Shown: positions 33,523 through 45,049 of the stretch, piece after piece
How positions within the stretch are numbered: position 1 is the first letter of the stretch
Layout of the letters: each line of letters opens with the position of its first letter
Assembly (NCBI RefSeq): GCF_003573695.1
Contig: NC_039361.1
Coordinates: forward strand, 42,059,673 to 42,123,672
Length of the DNA: 64,000 bases
Origin: Papaver somniferum
Lineage: Eukaryota; Streptophyta; Magnoliopsida; Ranunculales; Papaveraceae
Direction: 5' to 3'
The notes under the pieces: generated by a model
Databases searched by the model: none
Told to the model about the DNA's origin: nothing
Seen by the model: the letters and a program-made list of their open reading frames with translations, nothing else
Made by a program: the position numbers and the translations under genes

Positions 33523-34963
33523 AACATAATAATTGAAAGTGTGCACACAGTTGGACCATATCCGCAAAAATGAACAAAAAATAAAAATAAGGTCGCGATG
33601 TCAAAGTCTCATATTAAACAATATATTTTATACGCAATATTAAGTCATACATATATATATACGCACACAGATGAACAAAAATAATGAGAACTCATATTGA
33701 ATCAACATATGTAGTGATTTCGATGCATTGGTAGGCTTATATTGAATCATATAGTGTGTATGCATTGATCATTATAGTATGTATGCACTAATCAATTATA
33801 TAAACAAATAAATAAAAACATTACTAACCTGACAAAAAATGAATAAAAACATTACTGACCTGACATTGAACATTATAGTATGTATGCACTAATCAATTAT
33901 GTAAACAAATAAACGAAAACATTACTAAACTGACATTGAACAGTCTAGTGTGTACAATAGATTATACACAAAAATGAACAAAAACAAGACAATTAGATCC
34001 CGTTACTAAACTTATATTGAACAGTATATAGTATGTGCACTATTGGATATAAGAAAAATTGAGTTAAAACTTTACTAAACATTACTGACAAAAATGAATT
34101 TAAAAAAAAAAACTTAATAAACATTCTGAATGAAAAACAAAAATAAAAAGAATTAGATCCAATTCAATCAAGTCAAAAAAAAAACATGTTAAACTTATCT
34201 TATCTCAGTGCGGCTTATATCCACTATTGGATCATACTAAAACTCAAAACCAAAAGAATTTGATTAGGTCCGAAAATTAAAACTAGTCAGTTTTCGACAA
34301 GATCTTGATGAGTAACATAAATCTAAGCTCTCTGATTACGAATCTGAAATTAAGGTTTCAAACGGGATTAAGATTGGTAGGTTGGTCAATATTCAGTCAC
34401 GAACCCTAGAAACATTTTCATCATTTTTTCGTTTCGAAATCTTTGGCTCAAATCACTGAAAATGAAAAGATGACAAGTGACAACGGATCTAAAAACTGAT
34501 TGTGAATCTAGTCAATAATCAAAGTAAATTTCAAGTTATTAGGTTTCTGAAAACAAAAAATTAAATTACAACCAAATTAAAAGATTAACAAGAGATGAAA
34601 TTTATCTCACCTATTGATTTTGTTGATAAGTCTTCCGATAATACTCGATGATGATACTTTCTTCATTAACAAAATTATTTTCAAATATAATTTCTTCAGA
34701 TCTTCTTTGCCGAAGCTCGAGCTGTAGAAAATAAAATAAAAATAACAATATAAAATGAGGGTGTTTGTATATATGTAGATTACTTTTGGTATTTAAAAAT
34801 TACGTTTTGTGGAACCCGCACGTGTCTGGCCTTGGAATAAAACTTTTGGTCCAAAAGTTTATTTTTGGACCTCCGGTTATATGGGCTTGATAAAAGGATC
34901 GGCCATTAAAACGGTCCACTAAATTTACAGATTCAATTTCAGACGACCTCACAATATAGTTAC
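33523..34963 (+). other. AT-rich intergenic DNA with short repeats
   Basis: No gene is seen. From about 33770 to 33960 a 90-100-bp AT-rich unit (TATGTATGCACTAATCAATTA, then AACAAAAACATTACT and CTGACATTGAACA) repeats about twice with variation. The flank directly right of the LTR is AACAT. Confidence 0.6.
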
Positions 34964-34965
34964 TA

Positions 34966-35520
34966 CAGTAAAAACTCCATATATTAATAGCCTTGGGACT
35001 TTACCAATTATTAATATATGGAGGTATACCAAAAAAAAAAATTGGCTAATTCAAAGTATGTAAATGATGTTGGATAATGTGTATACATATTTGCAGACTC
35101 AATACAAAAATACATATATCTATGTGTGAACTTATATGACCTTTAAGAATTTTTCGATACTTTTCTGACCAATTCAACGTATGTAAAAGATATTTTGAAA
35201 CGAAATGAAGAGCATGTTTTGGGAACATCAAAGATATCCGTTCTTAATGAAATTCTAAATGAAGTTGTTTCAACCGAAGAATACATCATTGATGAAATTA
35301 GATAAGAAGTGGAGGGAAATAATCCTGAAGATGATAGTACGAAGATGTTAAAAGCTTTAGCCCAAAAAGCTTTAAACATGCTCAAAAAGTTGGAAATGTT
35401 TTGGCTTCAACAAGAAGGTGTCAATAGTAATGAGATCTTAACATCCTCAAGTTAAAAGATGAGATGACAACTCAACAAGTTACATCCTTGTCCAAAACAA
35501 CTATGGATAAGTATTTTATT
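34966..35520 (+). mobile_element. Pogo/Emigrant-like (Tc1-mariner superfamily) relic
   Basis: A terminal-repeat-like sequence CAGTAAAAACTCCATATATT starts at 34966 directly after a TA, as in the Emigrant/Lemi1 pogo-like elements of plants, followed by TTGGGAC and a second ATTAATATATGGAGG. From about 35138 a plus-strand frame reads like a transposase C-terminus: an acidic stretch, then LKALAQKALNMLKKLEMFWLQQEG, with one stop codon near 35305. The catalytic domain is missing and a transposase C-terminus would not normally sit beside this end, so the copy is rearranged. Confidence 0.5.
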
Positions 35521-35577
35521 TTACCTTGTATTTTGATGTAACAAGAACTATAAGTTTCCAATATAATGTCAATTATA

Positions 35578-37049
35578 CTAGAAATAACATGTGTCGTAAC
35601 GGCACGACATGAGACTAAGTAATTTTTGATCATGATGATTTAAATAAATATACTACAATCTATGATAAGACTTATTTCAACCCATGAGAACTTGTAGCTA
35701 TGAAGATCTTAGATATTCGTCATCCAATTAATTAAACTCGGTTACATTTGTAATTTATTAAAATAATAATTTCTGATAACAATGCCAAAATAATTTTATT
35801 TGCACTAAATAATAAATTTTTTGTCGATCCCTAAAGTTCAGTGGTCTGCGATACTGTTTTGTGTTGTATTCGGACCATTAACCGTTCCCACCACTCTGCA
35901 CATTTTCCAAGTTTGATATTTTCAACACCAAATCAATAGTTCAGAAGTTGGAGGTGAATCATGATAATAAAGAAGGAGCTGGTGATAGTTATAGATCAGT
36001 AATTAAAGTTTTAGATGATGATGCTCAATCGTGTTGTTATGGAGAAAAAGATCACAATCGGGATCAAGAAGATTAAAAAAAAAAATAGTAGATGCAAAAG
36101 AAAAATGAAATCATCCCAAAAGTCAGGGAAGTTTATTAAAATGTTGAGATTTCAGTGTCAGTGTAGCTTTGAAAAGGAATGCGTTTCCAAGCTAGAGAGT
36201 TTTCCCATTTGCAAGGTTACAAAGGATGCGAGCTTGCGAGTTAGTGATTCATTATCTGGATAGATATACATGTGTGTATGTATTTATTTCGACCTTCGAA
36301 AAAAATAAAAAATGAGCTGAATAAAAATGTTCTCTCTCTCTCACTTTTTTTTTCTTTTTTTTTTAACATGATATTCATTGTTCTTTATAGGATGATGAAG
36401 GACAATATTTTTAAGATAATGAAATAAGGGTTTTGCATGTTGTAATCGTAAATATTCTAATGTTATTTGTTCTTTGTAGGTTGGTGACGATGGACTAATT
36501 CGATTTTAAAAAGATATGAGTCAAAATGAATATAAAATATTATTACTTACAAATAACTCGTGTTGCATGAGACTAACGTATATCAAAATTATGATTAGTT
36601 TACACCGTTGTTTAACATTCGACTTTATTTGAATTAATATATGTGCATAATGTTGTTCCAAATTTCTGTTGATGACACTTGATCATATTTAATCGGTTCC
36701 TAAATAGATAATGAATTATTTTATTTTTTTATGTTGACAAAGGTTTTAATGTTTTCTTTTTTCTTATAGATTTCCAAACTGATAAGAGATGGTTAGTTTT
36801 TTGAAAATAATAATATCAACTATACATGTTTGTAACTGCAAAGATAGTGGTCATAATTAACTTTTTTCATTAAATTTTTCTTTTATGATTCTAGTTACGA
36901 AGGAATTCAATGAAAAGAGGTTACAATAATTATATTCGTCGGATGTCTTTGATTAGGATGATACCGGAATGGTTGGATACAGTGTTTGTCTCTCAAAATG
37001 TTATTTGACCGTCCAATGCTCAAAAACCCCTTCTGATTTGTATTATAGA
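35578..37049 (-). mobile_element. Possible degenerate Helitron, minus strand
   Basis: On the minus strand the right boundary (37049) begins TCTATAATAC. The left boundary ends in CTAG (35581-35578) followed by T, with an imperfect hairpin containing TGTCG/CGACA about 12 nt before it. These are Helitron-like ends but weaker than those further right. Inside there is a Lys-rich frame (36015-36263) with no recognisable product, a CT-rich tract near 36330-36365, and no Rep/helicase gene. Confidence 0.4.
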
Positions 37050-40000
37050 CTAGGGTATTACGTCACGGGCTTTGGTCTTACTTTCTACCTTTGAATATTA
37101 GCTTATTAACATATTAAGAATCTTTCCTATTAATGTTTAGATGAATCTAAGTTTTGCAATAATAATTTTCTGTTTAAACCGATGTTCTGAAGGTACAAAT
37201 TTTGTAACAAACTCATTCTTCGTCTTACACTGGATGAAGAGTTATACATGTACCTACAACCATACTTATCCAATGACTCCCAAAATATACTGGTTGTAGG
37301 TTTATACATGTACATATAAGTGGACTAATCTTTACATGTACGTAGTAACCTATGTAGTTTGGTAACCCGTTTTTCGGTTAGCATTTAATTTTTGGAGACC
37401 TCCGCTAAAAGCTACCGTAGAAGATGTAAAATCAGCCACTTTGATATCAACAGTGCATCAAAAATTGATCTTTGGATAAATAAATTATTATCTCCACCTA
37501 ACTTGTGTGGATTGACTCTGGTTCTTCATTTTTATTATCCCTGTATTTGTATTACGGTATATTCAACAACTTCTGCTTATGCTTAAAAAAAAATCGTCTG
37601 CTTTGTGCTTTCATTGTGGTTCAATAGAGTAGCAAAACTTAGATTTGTCTGCACAACATTGAATCAAGGTTCATTGATTCATATCCTTGCATCACTTCAT
37701 GGTCATGGTCCTACGGACAAACTCTGTCGCTTGTCTGGGCACAGGCGCATCCTTCGAGGTAATTTCTGAGAGTTCACAATCTATAGATGAAACTCTACAG
37801 TCTAGGCATAACCTCATGGCTGAAAATATCTCCTACAAAAATTCCTCACAAACCGCCCAAAAAACCAGTTAAAAACAGCCCCCTCTCATCTGCTTAAATA
37901 ATAATGCCAAAAAGTGACCCTCTGCTGATCCCAAACAGACGGGACCCGCCTTCATGTGAGAAGGTGATTTTCAGGGGCAGTTAAAGAATGACTGTATCTT
38001 TTGAGAATGATTGTATTAAGAATGACTGTATCTTTTGAGGCAAGATTACGGAACTACATTTTCCAAAATGAACTATTCATACTAAACTTCGTGGATCATT
38101 GACGAATTAATCCGTCACCAAAGATTCATAGTTTATCTTTTGATAATTAGCTCAGTGTTACACCAGTTCATAAATTTGAGAAAAAACTTTAGTTCATAAA
38201 CAAAACATACTGCATTTACCATCTTCTTTACTAATACAACTTGGGATTTCGACAAAACAACAACAACAAAAACTTGAGATTTTAAGAAAAGCTCCCAATC
38301 TTAAACTAACAAAAAATAATAAAAAAAAAAAGTAAAAGAGAAAATGCTAATTTTCTTGGCGTAATTCGTCACCAAGGATCTGGAAAACATAGGACAACTG
38401 ACGTTGCCAACCCATAGAGAACATATAAAGTCATACCACACAACGCATGACCATCACTTGTTTGTTTAGAAAAATGATGAGAAGAGATATCTACCATGAT
38501 AACAATTTTACCGATTAAACAAATAAAAATAGGTGTACCAAAAAAAAAAACCTGATGCAGTGATGTTAAAGAGAAAATCCATATTCATTCTTGTACACTT
38601 TGTACTACGGTTAGATGGAGAGGCATACGGGGAAGGGAGATAAATATAAACATGGAAATTGTTGTGATGGATAATTCACAGATTCACAGCGATTTCTACA
38701 AACCACGTTTTAAGCCTGCGATTTCTATAAACTACATTTTAAGCTCCATGTAATGAACATGAGATCGCTCCATGCTAAAATAGAAAAAACTCGTCAGGGT
38801 CATACATATTACATTTTCAGATGTCAATGGGAGATGCCTAATTGCATATGAAAGATTCATGCACTGCGATATAACTTTGATGCACTGCTTCATCAGAGAA
38901 TGCATCAACATAAGCCTAATACGTGTCCATGGACTATTATTTATTTTTTAGATTGTATCCTGCAAAGAAATCTAGATATTAATAAATTCTGTACATCCTA
39001 GAATTGAAACTAACATGGAGCTTACTCAATGTGTGAGTTAATTGGTGGGTAGAGGAGATGGAAAGTCAAAATTAGCTGCTTTGAACCAACTAAATCCCTA
39101 ATTGGATCACCACAGGAAACCTTATTTCATCTTCATATACTAACCCTTTACGAACTACTTGTCATATTAGCTTCATTAGATTTTATGGAGTTTCCATTTT
39201 GTCAAAGAATTTAACAATACAGGAGGGGAGAGTTTTTGAAGAGAGGGTAAGAAAAACAGAGAAATGTGAGTAAACTGGTGCAAGAGAGACTTGTTGCAAT
39301 AGCCAATAACTATTTACAGGCGCCAACGATTTACTAAGGTGAGTCAAAGAAATCCAACAACCAAGATACAAATTTTAGCAGAGCAGAAAGAAGTTGTACC
39401 GTAATTTTCCGTTTGGAAATTAAGTGTTTCAAATATTTCCCATCAATCTATCATCAATCCTGTTGCAATGGTCCAACCAAGTTAACCCAATCAATCTAAA
39501 TAAAAATATTGATGAATTAATATGAGATAAAAATGTGAATACATATTAGATCAAAAAACAAAAACAACAGAATAACAATGAAATTAGTTTAGATAACAAA
39601 CAAAATAACTATGATTTCAAAGGACGGGCACACCGAGATTGAAAAGCATAAAAAATTTGAATTGAGAAAAGAAAAGCTTACCTTTGACAGTCGGCACCAA
39701 AAAATTGTTTGAAAACAACAAATTTTAATTTATAGCTTTAAGAATTCACAAATAAGAATGTAGAGAGCTGCACAAACAAATAGAGAATATATACCATAGT
39801 GAGAATGAGGAGATCCTTTTTCAGTTTACCTTTTTCCCTACATTCACCGCCGTGATTTAAGTGGCTAGGCAAAGGGTTTTCCATGCGTTTTCCTTTTTTG
39901 CACGGAGTAATTCTCATTGATGGCTTGGCAAACGGAAACCGTTTTGAGTCTTAATGCGAGGAGTAATATGTGGAAAGAAATTTGGGTGATTATCATTAGA

Positions 40001-40187
40001 GTGTGAGAATATTCAGATCGATCTAGGCCGTTCTTTATGTGCCCAAATTATAAATTACCGTTGAACAGGAAAATCTGGAGAGAAGAGTAAAACATATATT
40101 AATGGTTGAATATGGACCGTCCTTTATGTGTCCAAAATGTAGATCACCATTCATTGGTGAAAACACCATTGTCCCTTATAATATATA
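37050..40187 (-). mobile_element. Non-autonomous Helitron, minus strand, 3' hairpin damaged
   Basis: The 3' end on the minus strand reads CCAAAGCCCGTG, then CCCTAG (CTAG = 37053-37050), the same lead-in as the intact Helitron at 45050. One hairpin arm is missing. The 5' end at 40187 reads TATATATTATAAGGGACAAT, matching its neighbours except that the initial TC is altered. There is no Rep/helicase gene. The interior (37380-37870) has short open frames that could be captured gene fragments, but none was recognised. Confidence 0.5.
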
Positions 40188-42262
40188 CTAGGATATGTTA
40201 CGACACGGGGAAATAAGTTGTTTTGCTGTTGATTTTTTTTCTTGGGAAAATACCATGAGCTGAGCGTGTGAAATTTGGTAAATGATAATCTTTCTTAAGC
40301 AGAATTCGAAGCTTTGGTCGATATTATTAACATCATCGAGAGCAGTTTCTTGTTAAATGGTGATTAGGATGTCCATATATTTATGCATATTGATATATAT
40401 ATACAACATACAGTAATTTTTTTGGTGGTTAAAATATCCGATGTAAGCGTGTACACTGGAACTCCACCCAGTTTCATTTGTGGTAATTGATATAACCACC
40501 CATTCACAGTTGTTGTAAATAATACCAACAAACTTGAAAACCTAAAGTCCAAGCGGGAACTCGTAGAAATTCCTAGTTTGATAAGATTAACTTGTCGACT
40601 GCATTCCAAATTAAAAATGCAGTTCAGTCATCATTTAAATAGATTATACTTTATGTGTCCAAACTGTACATCTCTGATGGTTTTTAAATAGTGATTGTAG
40701 TTGTAGTGGTAAACAGGTTCTTTTCAGACTTGTGAAGAAAACAATTTTTATAGATTTAAATTAAACAGGCAACTAAATAAAATAATTCAAAGTTTTGAAG
40801 AAAAATACCAAGACTAGGATTCCACCATTGACCAAATAAATATTAAACTCTAAATAATATTCATGCAATTCTATCTTTAAAAATAACTCTAATATTTGCC
40901 TCAAATATATTTTTGAAGTAATAATTGTAATCACAAAGTATAAAACATCAAAAGTTTTTAAAACCCAGCATGCTTCATCAAAATAATTCACAACTATTCA
41001 ATAAAAACTAATATTTCAAATTCAATTCCATGCAAATAATCAAATAATAATATTGCAATAAATAATAAAATTAGAATTATACCAATCAATATGGATCAAT
41101 GGCTTCCTCCGTCGTCTCGGCTAATGGGTTTAGCTCCTCATCCCAAAAACACACTCACAAGATAAATTCATGGCTAAAATAGGTGTTTTTATTGATGTAT
41201 ATAAGATGAAACAGGAATTAGCAACGCTGCAGAAGTGTTACAGCGTCACTGTTACAAAGGGGTAAGTGCTGAAAATTAAACGATAGTTTTCTGTTGCTGT
41301 AAAACAACGACACTCGTTTCTGTTTTAAGACTGTTGAAGAACGACTGCCTTAGCAGGTATGTTCTTCCTCTTCTTCTTCCTCCTCGAACAGCAGCAGCAG
41401 CAGCACTGTAACTCTCTGTAATCGCTTCTCCTCGGCTCTCCTCGACTCTAAACTCTCTCCTAAGGTTTTCCAACCCTTTTTATGACTTGAAACCACTCTT
41501 ATATATCCCACAGACCCCAAATATCTCGTATAAATTCAAGATTTCTTCTCCGTGCAGTTAAGAGAATATCTCTCTTCAATCCTCCCTGTACGCGTCTTCT
41601 GACCTCTTCTGAGTTATCTAAACTCTCCAAACTCCAACTAATACTTGAACAGGACCAGGCACATCCATATCCTGGCGTCAAAGTCCTCCAGAAATCTCTC
41701 AAAAATCTTCTAAACTTGAAACAGAACACGTCTCTCTGTTGAGACTTTGAAACCCTCTCTCGGCCATTCCAGCCCAATTGGTTGGGTCCAATCGATTGTA
41801 ACAGACCTGTTGAGTCTTGTAGAGTCCATACGTACCAAATACATCCATTGAATCTCCTAAAATCACGTAGAAATTCGATGTCCAAATCTGCTCCTCGCTG
41901 CATGCATTTTCTCGCCAAAAATGCATTTTTGAAAACGTGAAGAAATGTGACCTTCCCCTATCCAGTCCCGGTCTCCCTTTAGCAGATGCCTGGAAATGGG
42001 TCACCCCTTAGTAATTAGGTTACCCCTTATCCAAAGTGAGAGTCCGTATAGTAATTTTCTCCCACGAGCGCAAAAACCACTTTTTTAGCCAATTTCACCG
42101 CAAAAGCTTATTTCTCCAGAAATACCTACAGGGACATAAAAAGCCATAATAAGTACAAAAATGGGTACTAACACAATATACAATTGGGCTATATTAGACA
42201 CATAAATGTGTCTATCAATCTCCGTCCAAATAAAAAAAAATCATTGTCCTTTATAATATAGA
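40188..42262 (-). mobile_element. Short Helitron carrying a solo LTR
   Basis: The minus-strand 5' end is TCTATATTATAAAGGACAAT (starting 42262, preceded by A). The 3' end is CTAG (40191-40188), followed by the next unit. Removing the inserted LTR (40675-42217 plus one target copy) leaves about 530 bp of Helitron. One arm of the 3' hairpin is deleted (CCCCGTGTCG remains), so this copy is probably immobile. The CCCAAGCGGGAACTC region matches 42915-43000 in the neighbouring Helitron. Confidence 0.6.
40675..42217 (-). repeat. Solo LTR (1543 bp) with exact ATCTC target duplication
   Basis: TG at 40675 and CA at 42216-42217, flanked by ATCTC on both sides (40670-40674 and 42218-42222). The neighbouring Helitrons show the uninterrupted site (ACATCTCTGTCCAAAT near 42530). 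The minus strand carries a TATA box (TATATAAG, about 41507-41500) followed by a purine-rich leader, so the LTR points left. It contains an AGC/CTG run (41385-41405) and GAAGA-rich sequence. The minus reading frames at 41276-42004 lie wholly within it. No internal region remains. Confidence 0.85.
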
Positions 42263-42579
42263 TATTTGATCAATACATTTTGACTGCATGAATCACATAA
42301 AAATTGGCATGTATATTTTTAATGGGAGGAATAAAAATAACGGTTTGACATTAAATAAGAGGAATAATTCCCAAATATATGCACATTAAAAATCTAATTC
42401 ATTGTCTTAAGTAAAAGCAATATGTGAATTAATTTGTAGCTCAATCTGGACCATTCTTTATATGTCAGAAATGTAACTGAATAACTTAGATATGTGCCTC
42501 AATCTGGACCGTCCTTTATGTACCCAAACTGTACATCTCTGTCCAAATAAAAAAAAAAACCATTATCCTTTATAATATA
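42263..42579 (-). mobile_element. Helitron fragment (5' part)
   Basis: Its minus-strand 5' end (42579) reads TATATTATAAAGGATAATGG, like its neighbours but lacking the TC. The body includes the CTGGACCGTCCTTTATG repeat units and a TTTGATCAATACATTTTGAC segment shared with the other Helitrons. The rest is separated by the insertion at 42262. Confidence 0.5.
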
Positions 42580-43519
42580 CTAGGATATGACCCGTGTCGT
42601 AATGGCACGGGCTATGGGTTTTTCTTATGTTGGTTGTATTTTTTTTTCCTTGGGAAAATACGATGCGCCGAGCATGTGAAATTTCGGGGAATAACAATCT
42701 TTCTTAAATTGAATTCGAAGATTTGATCGATATTATTAACATCAGCGGGAGCAGTTTCTTATTAAATGGTGATTAGGATGTCCATATATTGATGTACATT
42801 GATATATATATATACACAACAGAGAGTAATTATTTTGGTGGTTAAGCGTGTACACTGGAACTCCACCCAGTTTCATTTATGGTAATTGATATAACCATCT
42901 ATTCACAGTTGTTGCAAATAATACCAACAAACTAAAATCCCAAGCGGGAACTCCTAGAAATTCCTAGTTTAATAAAATTAACTTGTCGACAACATTCCAA
43001 ATTAAAAATACAGTTCAGTCATCATTTAAATAGATTTTCGTTTTGTGCTAAAAAAATCAGTGCAATTTTTTTCCAAATTCAAAAATTTGAATCTGATCTT
43101 GGAACTCTTCTTTCGTATTTATATCTGCATTAAGTATTGGAATTGCTAATTGTTTTCAAAAATGAATATTGACTGTGTGCTCGTATCAATGTATAATTGG
43201 CATGTAGATTTTCAATCTACATTTTAGGAGTATAAAGAAGGGTCCAGATTAATTCTCATATTGATTTTACCTAAGACAATGAGCTAGATTTTTAATGAGA
43301 ATTTATTTGGGAGTTATTCCTCTCATTTAATGTCAAACCGTTACTTTTATTCTAAATTAAACGCCCGTTAACTTAACTATTTATTTAATCTTCATTTACT
43401 ATCAAACCGTTTCTTTTTTCCTATGATTTTGGCCTGAAGAAATCAAAGTCTAATTGGAAAATTCCCTATCCAGAGAAAAATAAAAGTTGTGTAAAAAAAA
43501 AATAGAAATCAAATGATAT

Positions 43520-43830
43520 GGTATTAAAAAAAACTAACATAAGAATGAAAATGAATAGATAGCAATCATATTTGATCAATATCTTTTGACTGCAGATGGA
43601 AAAACAAAATTGAGATAACAAATACAATATTAATGAAAAGAATCAAAGAGAAATTAAACTGGTCAAATGGTGTGGTATTAAAAAAAGCATAACATAAGAA
43701 TGAAAATGAATAGATAGCAATCATATTTGATCAATATCTTTTGACTGCAAATGAAAAACAAAATTGAAATAACAAAATACAATATTAATGAAAAGAATCA
43801 AAGAGCAATTAAACTGATCAAATATAATAT
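43520..43830 (+). repeat. 155-bp tandem duplication in Helitron
   Basis: The segment beginning TAACATAAGAATGAAAATGA (43535) recurs 155 bp later (43690) and is nearly identical, through TTGATCAATATCTTTTGACT and GAAAAGAATCAAAGAG. Diverged single copies occur near 44160, 46500 and 47640, so the unit belongs to this Helitron family. Confidence 0.8.
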
Positions 43831-44619
43831 TTGATCAGTATCTTTTGACTGCATAAATGACATATATAAAAATTAGGCGTGAGGCACCATGAGTCCATTG
43901 ATGTTAAACAAAAAATTAAAGAGAAAAGCTAACAACAATGATCCAACTAAGAGTATGAACAGTTAAGAAATGATATTTACCGACCCAAGTTAAGGATATA
44001 ACAATGAAACAGTCGTTTTCTTCGCCATTTATTTTCACTCTATGTAAATCCTATGATGTTGGCCTGAAGAAGTCAAAGCTCTAATTGGATAATTCCCTGC
44101 CCAGAGCAAAAAAAATGTGTAAAAAAATAGAAATTAAATGGTATGGTATTAAAAAACACATAACATAAGAATGAAAGCGAATAGATAGCAATCATATTTG
44201 ATTAGTATCTTTTGACTGCAAATGAAAAAAAAAACTGGGATAAAAAATATTGATGAAAAGAATTAAAGAAAAACTAAACTGATCAAATACAATATTTGAT
44301 CAATAACTTTTGAGTGCATAAATGACATAATGAATTCATTGACGTTAAACAAAAAATTAAAGAGAAAAGATAACAACAATTATCTTAATCAACCAAAACA
44401 ATAGTGAATCATACCTTGGGAATAAAGTTGTGCAAAGGATGAACCTTTGGAAAAGGAATTGGAATATAAAAAGGATTAAATTAAGAATTAGGTTAATGGG
44501 AAGAACAAAAGTAACTCCCAAATAAATGGACAATTCCCTTCTTTATATCCCTAAATGGAAGGAATAACTCCCAAATAAATGATATTAAATCAATGGGCAA
44601 TCAATTTAAATTCATTATT

Positions 44620-45010
44620 TTAGACAAAATTAATATTATGTGAATTAATCTGGACCCTTCTTTATATGTCTAAAATATAGATTGAAAATTTTAAATATGT
44701 AGCCCAATCTGGACCATTTTTTATATCCTAGAAATGTAACTCAGTAACTTCAATATGTGCCTCAATCTGGGCCGTACTTTATATACCTAAAATGTGTGAA
44801 TTAATATGTGAATTAATTCATTATCTTAGGCAAAATTAATTAATATGTGAATTAATCCGGACCATTCTTTATATACCTAAAATGTGGATTGAAAATCTTA
44901 AATATTTAGCTTAATCTGGACCATTCTTTATATGCCAGAAATGTAGTTGAATAACTAAAATATGTATCTCAATCTGGGCCATCCTTTATGTGTCCAAATT
45001 GTGGATCTCC
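44620..45010 (+). repeat. Cluster of CTGGACC...CTTTATAT repeats in Helitron 5' region
   Basis: About six units of the form AATCTGGACCATTCTTTATA, then TGYCTAAAATGTAGATTGAA and AATCTTAAATATGTAGC, spaced roughly 60-90 bp, lie in the last 430 bp before the Helitron 5' end. The same unit recurs near other Helitron 5' ends (40110, 42460-42530, 47155-47290) and at 46675 and 48030. Confidence 0.7.
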
Positions 45011-45049
45011 GTCCATTAGTAAAAACACCATTGTCCCTTATAATATAGA

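Larger units (their letters stand above)
42580..45049 (-). mobile_element. Non-autonomous Helitron, minus strand, joined head-to-tail
   Basis: The minus-strand 5' end TCTATATTATAAGGGACAAT starts at 45049. The 3' end has a hairpin (CCCGTG...CACGGG) about 9 nt before CTAG (42583-42580), followed by T. Both ends fit Helitrons. The right end abuts the next Helitron's CTAG with no base between. Inside are a 155-bp tandem duplication (43520-43830) and a cluster of CTGGACC-containing repeats near the 5' end. There is no coding capacity. Confidence 0.72.

Noticed and set aside
36015..36263. 82-codon Lys-rich frame
   Set aside because: Low-complexity AAR codons in AT-rich DNA; no promoter, splice context or recognisable motif.
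41276..42004. Minus-strand frames of up to 139 codons
   Set aside because: They lie entirely inside a solo LTR bounded by an exact target duplication; no protein family is recognised.
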